DNA of 64,000 bases from Aliarcobacter skirrowii CCUG 10374 (GTDB lineage Bacteria > Campylobacterota > Campylobacteria > Campylobacterales > Arcobacteraceae), in contig NZ_CP032099.1 of NCBI RefSeq assembly GCF_003544835.1, forward strand, positions 62,001-126,000, written 5' to 3'. Each line of letters starts with the position of its first letter. The stretch's first letter is position 1. This document shows positions 57,708 to 64,000 of the stretch, piece after piece. The position numbers were made by a program, and so were the translations under genes. Under the pieces are notes generated by a model. The model did no database searches, had not been told where the DNA came from, and saw only the letters and a list, made by a program, of their open reading frames with translations.

Positions 57708-58703
57708 TTATATAAACTCTACTTCTCTTTTCCCCTCTTTTAACTCACCAATTACATAACCATCAGTTGAAGCTAAAATTACATCTACATTTGAAGGATT
57801 TACTACAAGAATCATTCCAACACCCATATTAAATGTTCTATACATCTCTTCAAGCTCTACATGCTTACTCATAAACTCAAATATTGGTAAAACTTTGATT
57901 TTACTTCTATCTACAACAGCTGTTAAATTTTCTGGTAGAACTCTTGGAAGATTTTCAGTAATTCCACCACCAGTGATGTGTGCTAACGCATTTATTTTAT
58001 CTTTGTTAGCTTTAAACTCTTTTACATAAATTCTTGTAGGTTCAAGCAGAACATCTTTTAATTTTTTACCTAAAAAATCATCCTCTAAACTCATACCAAG
58101 TTTTTCTAAAAGAAGTTTTCGCACAAGTGAAAATCCATTTGAGTGAACTCCTGAGCTTGGAAGTGCAATTAAAACATCCCCAGCACTTACTCTTTCAACT
58201 CTATCAAGCTCATCTTTTTCAGCTATTCCTACACAAAAACCAGCTAAATCAAAATCACCCTCTTTATACATACCTGGCATCTCAGCTGTTTCTCCACCAA
58301 TTAGTGCACACTCACTTCTAATACAACCTTGCGCAATTCCTTTTACAACTTGAGTTGCTTCTTCAACTTCAAGTTTTGCAGTTGCATAATAATCAAGGAA
58401 AAATAGTGGCTCTCCAAAGTTACAAAGCAGATCATTTGTACACATAGCAACTAAATCAATACCAACAGTGTCAAATTTTTTTGCATCAATTGCTAATTTT
58501 AATTTTGTTCCAACACCATCTGTTCCAGCTAAAATAACAGGTTTTTTGTAACCACTTGGAAGTTCAAAAGCACCAGCAAAAGAGCCAATTCCTCCAAGAA
58601 CTCCAGGAATCATTGTAGATTTTACATAAGGTTTGATATTCTCTACAAACTGATTTCCTGCATCAATATCAACTCCTGCATCTTTGTAACTTACCTTTGC
58701 CAT
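57708..58703 (-). CDS. purM: phosphoribosylformylglycinamidine cyclo-ligase PurM (AIR synthetase)
   Basis: 331-aa purine enzyme forming the imidazole ring of AIR with ATP. Marks: SYKDAGVDIDAGNQFVENIK, LAGTDGVGTKLKLA, DLVAMCTNDLLCNFGEPLFF, GGETAEMPGMY, GVHSNGFSLVRK and HITGGGITENLPR. AIR is also the ThiC substrate, linking this gene to the thiamine operon. Single gene on the minus strand. Confidence 0.96.
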   Translation of the reverse strand: MAKVSYKDAGVDIDAGNQFVENIKPYVKSTMIPGVLGGIGSFAGAFELPSGYKKPVILAGTDGVGTKLKLAIDAKKFDTVGIDLVAMCTNDLLCNFGEPLFFLDYYATAKLEVEEATQVVKGIAQGCIRSECALIGGETAEMPGMYKEGDFDLAGFCVGIAEKDELDRVERVSAGDVLIALPSSGVHSNGFSLVRKLLLEKLGMSLEDDFLGKKLKDVLLEPTRIYVKEFKANKDKINALAHITGGGITENLPRVLPENLTAVVDRSKIKVLPIFEFMSKHVELEEMYRTFNMGVGMILVVNPSNVDVILASTDGYVIGELKEGKREVEFI

Positions 58704-58784
58704 AATCTATCCTTCGCTTTATTGCTCTTAAAATTTTTTTGGGTATTATAACCAAAAATCATTAAATCTTAAGGAGTATCAAAA

Positions 58785-59366
58785 ATGAGCAGTTTTAAAA
58801 ATGCTATTGCACTAACAGGAGGAATAGCAACAGGCAAAAGTACAGTTTGTAATCTTTTAAAGCTACATGGTTTTTTTATTATAGATGCAGACAAAATTGC
58901 TCATAGAGTTTTGGATGAAAATTATCAAGAGATTGAAAATATGTTTGGCAGCAAATATGTTGAAAATAAAAAAGTTTTAAGAAAAGAGCTTGGAAAAATA
59001 ATATTTTCAAATGAAGAAAATAAGTTAAAATTAGAAGCTTTGCTTCACCCTTTAATCAAAGAGGAGATTTTAAAAGAGGCAAAAATTTGTGAAGAGCAAA
59101 ATAGAGCTTATTTTGTAGATATTCCACTATTTTTTGAAAAGATGAATTACCCAATTTCTAAAGTGCTTGTTGTTTATACTCCAAAAGATATACAAATTCA
59201 AAGATTGCAAAAAAGAGATAATATAGATGAAAAAGAGGCTATTTTAAAAATATCAAATCAAATGGATATCGAAGATAAAAAAACAAAAGCCACTTTTGTA
59301 ATAGATAATTCAAAAGATTTAAAACATTTACAAAAAGAAGTTGAAAGAGTATTGGCACAAATTTAA
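58785..59366 (+). CDS. coaE: dephospho-CoA kinase CoaE
   Basis: 193-aa kinase for the last step of coenzyme A synthesis. Walker A GGIATGKST is followed by FFIIDADKIAHRVLDE, VENKKVLRKELGKIIFS and LLHPLIKEEI. Length and order are normal. Start behind TTAAGGAG. Confidence 0.94.
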   Translation: MSSFKNAIALTGGIATGKSTVCNLLKLHGFFIIDADKIAHRVLDENYQEIENMFGSKYVENKKVLRKELGKIIFSNEENKLKLEALLHPLIKEEILKEAKICEEQNRAYFVDIPLFFEKMNYPISKVLVVYTPKDIQIQRLQKRDNIDEKEAILKISNQMDIEDKKTKATFVIDNSKDLKHLQKEVERVLAQI

Positions 59367-59515
59367 ATATAAATCTTATTTTTATTCTATAAATGATAAA
59401 ATTTTCTCTAAAGTTTTTATAGACCAAATTTATAATAAAATCTTATTTAAAATTTAGAAATATTATAAGTTTGTTTTATATTAAACTATAATAATTCACT
59501 AAAAAAGGTTGCAAA

Positions 59516-60898
59516 ATGAGTGAAAAAAATGAAAATTTAAAACAGATGCCTTATAGAAAAAAAAGATATATTGCTTATATTATTGCTTCTATTGTATCTT
59601 TGTCTTTACCATTTATTCAAATAAATGGAAATCAAATCTTCCTACTATCTTTTGATAAAAAACAACTTCATCTTTTAGGAACAGCTTTTGATATGCAAGA
59701 GTTATATTTAATGCCATTTTTATTAATGTTGTTATTTATAGGAATTTTTGCTGTTACAGCAATTGGAGGAAGAGCTTGGTGTGGTTGGGCATGTCCTCAA
59801 ACAATTTTTAGAGTAATTTATAGAGATTTAATTGAATCAACACTTTTAAAACTTAGAAGAATAAAAAACAAACAAAAAGATATTGATTTAAGTAAAAATT
59901 CAAACAGAGTTAAAAAAGCTGTTGGTGTAGTTTTATGGTCTATCTTAGCTTTAGTTGCTGCTTCAAACTTTATGTGGTATTTTGTTCCTCCACAAGACTT
60001 TTTTGCTTATATTCAAAATCCATTAGAGCATATGTTTTTAATAGGATTTGTTTTGGCAATTGCAGGATTTTTAATCTATGATGTAATCATTTTAAAAGAG
60101 GATTTTTGTGTATATATATGTCCATACTCAAGAGTTCAATCTGTTTTATATGATAATAATACTCTTCATGCAATCTACTCAAATCAAAGAGGTGGAGCTA
60201 TTTATAATGATAAAAAAGAGAAAACAATATTTAATATAAAAGATTTTAAAGATCCAAATAGTGAGTGTACAGCTTGTGAAGCTTGTGTAACTGTTTGTCC
60301 AACTCATATTGATATTAGAAAAGGTTTACAACTTGAGTGTATAAACTGTTTAGAGTGTGTTGATGCATGTACTACTGTTATGGGGAAACTTGGAAAACCA
60401 TCTTTAGTTCAATGGTCAAGCACAAATACTATTGTTGAAAATAAACCAACAAAAGTGTTTAGAAAAACAACAATTATGTATATGGTAGCTTTAACTTTAG
60501 TTTTAGTTTTATTGTTTGCTATGAGTAGAGAGAAAGAGTATATGCTTTTAAATGTAAATAAAGATACTGAACTTTATAAAATTAAAGAAGATAATATAGT
60601 AGCAAATAACTATACGCTATTGTTTCAAAATACAGAATCTGTTCCTTTAACATATAATATAGAGATAGTTGATAATCCTGGTATAGAGATTAAAAGATTT
60701 ACTCCATTTACTTTAAGCCCTAAAAAAATGGCTAAAAAAGTTCTTATTTTAGAAACAGATAAACTTTTAGTAGATGATAAAACAAAAGATACTCCAATAA
60801 GTATTACAATTAAGGCTTATGCGCAAGAGAATCCTGAAAAAGTTGTAGTATTTAGAAAAGCAACTTTCTTCTTCCCAAGATCAGATAAACTTAAATAA
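59516..60898 (+). CDS. ccoG: cytochrome c oxidase accessory protein CcoG
   Basis: 460-aa membrane ferredoxin. N-terminal membrane segments, then GRAWCGWACPQTIFR, VYICPYSRVQ and two ferredoxin cluster motifs CTACEACVTVCP and CINCLECVDAC. A further membrane helix leads to a C-terminal immunoglobulin-like domain. CcoG reduces copper for assembly of the cbb3 oxidase, the main terminal oxidase of Campylobacterota. The ccoNOQP genes are not in the window. A shorter terminator-like hairpin follows. Confidence 0.94.
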   Translation: MSEKNENLKQMPYRKKRYIAYIIASIVSLSLPFIQINGNQIFLLSFDKKQLHLLGTAFDMQELYLMPFLLMLLFIGIFAVTAIGGRAWCGWACPQTIFRVIYRDLIESTLLKLRRIKNKQKDIDLSKNSNRVKKAVGVVLWSILALVAASNFMWYFVPPQDFFAYIQNPLEHMFLIGFVLAIAGFLIYDVIILKEDFCVYICPYSRVQSVLYDNNTLHAIYSNQRGGAIYNDKKEKTIFNIKDFKDPNSECTACEACVTVCPTHIDIRKGLQLECINCLECVDACTTVMGKLGKPSLVQWSSTNTIVENKPTKVFRKTTIMYMVALTLVLVLLFAMSREKEYMLLNVNKDTELYKIKEDNIVANNYTLLFQNTESVPLTYNIEIVDNPGIEIKRFTPFTLSPKKMAKKVLILETDKLLVDDKTKDTPISITIKAYAQENPEKVVVFRKATFFFPRSDKLK

Positions 60899-60899
60899 A

Positions 60900-60926
60900 A
60901 AGATAGCAAGATTAACTTGCTATCTT
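60900..60926 (+). terminator. intrinsic terminator of ccoG
   Basis: Perfect 11-bp hairpin AAGATAGCAAG/CTTGCTATCTT with an ATTAA loop, followed by ATATTTTA. Confidence 0.8.
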
Positions 60927-61012
60927 ATATTTTAAATAACTTCTTATCAATATTTAGATAAAATCACAGCTTATATATTTTTCAAACTTATTAAATTTAA
61001 CGGAGTATTTTT

Positions 61013-62629
61013 ATGACAAAATTCATTTTTGTAACGGGTGGTGTTTTAAGTTCTTTAGGAAAAGGAATAACTTCTGCATCCATTGCTGCAATTTTAAAAC
61101 AGTCTGGTTTTAAGGTAAGTATGTTAAAAATTGACCCGTACTTAAATGTGGATCCTGGAACTATGAGTCCATTAGAGCATGGAGAAGTTTTTGTTACTGC
61201 TGATGGCGCTGAAACAGATTTAGACTTAGGAAATTATGAGAGATTTATTGATAGAACTTTAACAAAAATAAATAGTTTTACAACTGGTCAGGTTTATCAA
61301 AGTGTAATTAAAAGAGAGAGGGAAGGTGGATATCTTGGTAAAACTATTCAAGTTATTCCTCATGTTGTTGATGAGATAAAAAGTAGAATTTTTGCTGCTG
61401 CTGAAGGGAATGAGTTTTTAATTATTGAAATTGGTGGAACAGTTGGTGATATAGAGAGTCTTCCATTTTTAGAGGCAATTAGATCAATAAGACATGAACT
61501 TCCAAAAACAAATACAATGAATATTCATGTTAGTTTAGTTCCTTATATTAAAGCAGCTGGTGAGCTTAAAACAAAACCAACTCAACACTCAGTTCAAGAG
61601 TTAAGAAGAATTGGAATTACTCCTCATATGTTAGTTTGTAGAACAGAAAAAGAGTTACCAAAAGCCTTAAAAGATAAATTAGCACTATCTTGTGATATTG
61701 ATAGAAATGCAGTTATTGAAGCTGGTGATGCTCAATCTATTTATCAAATGCCACTACATTTTATAAAAGATGGTATTTTAAACCCTCTTCAAGAGCATTT
61801 TAATATTAAAATTAAACCAAATATGGAAAAATGGGATACTTTAGTTAAAAATATTTTAGTTCCTCAAGATGAGGTTAATATTGCTTTAGTTGGTAAATAT
61901 CTTGATTTAAAAGAGTCATACAAATCTTTAGTTGAGTCACTAATTCACGCTGGAGCTCACTTAAATACAAAAATAAATATTCATTGGTGTGATAGTGAAA
62001 GAATTGAAGATTTAGGTGTTTATGAAGTTATTGGAAATGTTGATGCAATTTTAGTTGCTGGTGGATTTGGAGCACGAGGTGTTGAAGGTAAATTAAAAGC
62101 TATTCAATATGCAAGAGAGAATAATATTGTATTTTTAGGAATTTGTCTTGGAATGCAACTATCAATTGTTGAGTTTGGAAGAAATGTTTTAGGACTTGAA
62201 GATGCAAACTCTGTTGAATTTGATGAGAACACAACAAATCCAATGATATATTTAATTGATGAGTTTATAGATCAAAGTGGACATAAACAATTAAGAACTA
62301 GCAAATCACCAATGGGTGGAACTATGAGATTAGGAGAGTATCCATTTACTCCACTAAAAGGCTCAAAATTACAAAAAGCTTATGGAGACAAAGATCAATA
62401 TTTTGAAAGACATAGACATAGATATGAAGCAAATCCAAAATATAAAGAGGCTTTAGAGAAGGCTGGAATGATTGTAAGTGGAGAGTCAAATGGGCTTATT
62501 GAGGTGGTTGAACTAAGAGATCATCCTTGGTTTGTTGGAGTACAGTTCCATCCAGAGTTTACATCTCACTTAGAGACACCAAATCCAATTATTTTAGAGT
62601 TTGTAAAACAGGCTAATAAACCAAAATAA
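61013..62629 (+). CDS. pyrG: CTP synthase PyrG
   Basis: 538-aa enzyme making CTP from UTP and glutamine. The synthase half opens [20 protein letters not shown] and has [20 protein letters not shown] and the GGTVGDIES loop. The glutaminase half has an intact nucleophile FLGICLGMQ and HPEF pair (VQFHPEF), in contrast to the degenerate CarA of this window. Start behind ACGGAG; the stop shares one base with recJ. Confidence 0.97.
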   Translation: MTKFIFVTGGVLSSLGKGITSASIAAILKQSGFKVSMLKIDPYLNVDPGTMSPLEHGEVFVTADGAETDLDLGNYERFIDRTLTKINSFTTGQVYQSVIKREREGGYLGKTIQVIPHVVDEIKSRIFAAAEGNEFLIIEIGGTVGDIESLPFLEAIRSIRHELPKTNTMNIHVSLVPYIKAAGELKTKPTQHSVQELRRIGITPHMLVCRTEKELPKALKDKLALSCDIDRNAVIEAGDAQSIYQMPLHFIKDGILNPLQEHFNIKIKPNMEKWDTLVKNILVPQDEVNIALVGKYLDLKESYKSLVESLIHAGAHLNTKINIHWCDSERIEDLGVYEVIGNVDAILVAGGFGARGVEGKLKAIQYARENNIVFLGICLGMQLSIVEFGRNVLGLEDANSVEFDENTTNPMIYLIDEFIDQSGHKQLRTSKSPMGGTMRLGEYPFTPLKGSKLQKAYGDKDQYFERHRHRYEANPKYKEALEKAGMIVSGESNGLIEVVELRDHPWFVGVQFHPEFTSHLETPNPIILEFVKQANKPK

Positions 62630-64000
62630 TGTCGAAAATTACAAAGCAGAAGCTTTTTGAAATCTTAAATGCAAGACATTTGAATAATCCATATTCAAAG
62701 CTTGCATCAATACCATCTCCAAACAGTTTTAAAGATATAGATATTGCATCAAAACGAGTTAAAGAGGCTATAGAAAACAAGGAAAAAATAACTATAGTTG
62801 GTGACTATGATGTTGATGGAGTTGTATCAACTACAATTATGTTAGAGTTTTTTGACTTTATTGGTGTAAAAGTTGATTATATAATTCCAAATAGATTTGA
62901 ACATGGATATGGCTTATCTCCTAAAATTGCAAATATGATAGATAGTGGCTTAGTAATTACAGTTGATAATGGAATAAGTGCTTATGAAGCATCTATCATT
63001 TTAAAAGATAAAAATATTGATTTAATCATAACAGATCACCACACTGTAGGAGATAAACTCCCAGTTGCTCTTGCAATTATTAATCCAAAACAAAAAGATT
63101 GCAATTTTGAGTTTAAAGAGATTTGTGGAGCTCAAGTAGCTTGGTATTTTTGTGCTGCAATAAAAAAGCAGATGAATTTAAATGTTGATATGTCAAGTTT
63201 TTTAGATCTTCTATCTTTGGCAATAATTGCAGATATTATGCCAATGACAACTCTTAATTATACAATGGTAAAACAGGGTTTAAAGAAGATGAAACTCTCT
63301 TCAAGAGAGGCTTTTAAACTATTAAATCAAAGCTTAGCAAAAGATATTTTGGCATCTGATGATGTTGGATTTATGATAGCACCAAAGATAAATAGTGCTG
63401 GAAGAATGGATGATGCATCTATTGCTTTAGAGTTTTTATTATCAAAATCACAAAATAGTGCTTATGAGAGTTTAGCTTTATTGGATGAGTTAAATAATTA
63501 TAGAAAAGCACTACAAGAAGAGATTACTTTAAAAGCACAAAGTCAGATTAAAAATGAAGATAGAGCGATTGTTGTTTGGGGTGAAGATTGGCATGAAGGA
63601 GTAATAGGAATAGTTGCTTCAAAATTATCAAATAAATATAAAAAACCAGCCTTTATATTCTCAATAAAAGATAATCTTGCAAAAGGTAGTGCTAGAGCAA
63701 ACTCTTCAATAAATCTTTATGATTTAATCTCAAATGCAAAAGATATTTTAAATGGTTTTGGTGGTCATAAAAATGCAGCTGGATTATCTTTGAATGCTTT
63801 AAAACTTGAAGAGTTTAAAGATATTATAAATAAGAGTTTAGATAACTTTGAAGATAATCTTCACGATGAGCTTGAAACTTTGGGTGAGTTAGATGTTCAA
63901 AGTGTTGATTTAGAGTTCTTAGATATTATTGAGAGTTTTGAACCATATGGTTTAGAGAATGAAAGACCTATATTTAAAGTTTCAAATGCAAATTTAATTA
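62629..64000 (+). CDS. recJ: single-stranded-DNA exonuclease RecJ (5' part)
   Basis: The first 457 codons of RecJ, open at the right edge of the window. DHH-phosphoesterase motifs: VGDYDVDGVVS (I), ITVDNGISA (II), ITDHHT (III), the SLAIIADIMP region (IV), then KINSAGRMDDA, and the DHHA1 GGHKNAAGLS. RecJ is the 5'-3' exonuclease of the RecF pathway and mismatch repair. The ATG at 62629 overlaps the pyrG stop (TAATG), indicating one operon. Confidence 0.95.
   Translation, partial: MSKITKQKLFEILNARHLNNPYSKLASIPSPNSFKDIDIASKRVKEAIENKEKITIVGDYDVDGVVSTTIMLEFFDFIGVKVDYIIPNRFEHGYGLSPKIANMIDSGLVITVDNGISAYEASIILKDKNIDLIITDHHTVGDKLPVALAIINPKQKDCNFEFKEICGAQVAWYFCAAIKKQMNLNVDMSSFLDLLSLAIIADIMPMTTLNYTMVKQGLKKMKLSSREAFKLLNQSLAKDILASDDVGFMIAPKINSAGRMDDASIALEFLLSKSQNSAYESLALLDELNNYRKALQEEITLKAQSQIKNEDRAIVVWGEDWHEGVIGIVASKLSNKYKKPAFIFSIKDNLAKGSARANSSINLYDLISNAKDILNGFGGHKNAAGLSLNALKLEEFKDIINKSLDNFEDNLHDELETLGELDVQSVDLEFLDIIESFEPYGLENERPIFKVSNANLI

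Overview
The window is a gene-dense chromosomal segment of a very AT-rich bacterium of the Campylobacterota, most probably the Arcobacter group. Pointers: a UbiA-type MqnP prenyltransferase (futalosine menaquinone route), a fused IspDF followed directly by an atypical receiver-domain regulator and pgpA (the HP1020/HP1021 and Cj1607/Cj1608 neighbourhood), CcoG, a MlaE with a fused STAS domain, and extensive gene overlap. A complete ectoine/5-hydroxyectoine operon suggests a marine or salt-tolerant species. No rRNA, transposase, prophage or CRISPR array was seen.

Layout. 1-1541: start of miaA, a small lipoprotein, mqnP and tRNA-Arg(TCG). 1613-10613: phosphate regulon pstS, an EAL-CBS-GGDEF-like protein, pstC-pstA-pstB-phoU, a PsiE-like gene and a PhoB/PhoR-like two-component pair. 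Matching 11-bp direct-repeat Pho boxes precede pstS and pstC. 10689-11503: rplM-rpsI. 11623-14842: a divergent accessory pair, a Fic AMPylase and a DUF262/HNH (GmrSD-like) protein. 14878-22848 (minus): a ten-gene thiamine operon thiD-thiM-(speE-like)-thiC-thiS-thiF-thiG-thiH-tenI-tenA behind a TPP riboswitch with a terminator. 22917-26125: peptide-binding protein, HAD phosphatase, AbrB-family membrane protein. 26114-29399 (minus): Mla-type lipid transporter. 29543-35922: luxS, mnmC2-like gene, membrane protein, DoxX, metH and a lipoprotein. 36052-39783: ilvE, SPFH protein, hisIE, a small Cys-rich protein and a MerR-like regulator. 39964-43032: ectABCD behind two tandem palindromes. 43076-48786: lipoproteins, Mrp, HDOD protein, ispDF, HP1021-like regulator, pgpA. 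48848-53707 (minus): carA, DUF507, purA, hisZ and a class V aminotransferase. 53814-57669: MarR regulator with a palindrome inside its own consensus promoter, yceI, LigB-type dioxygenase, pirin, YwbE-like and a divergent gap. 57708-64000: purM, coaE, ccoG, pyrG and the start of recJ.

Most of the window is core metabolism. The most surprising observations are a CarA that has lost its glutaminase catalytic residues, a short SpeE-like protein inside the thiamine operon, a TenI-like rather than ThiE-like protein in that operon, an unusual GAPDH, and clear predicted operators for the phosphate, ectoine and MarR loci. All function calls come from reading translated sequence and remembered family motifs; no database search was run.
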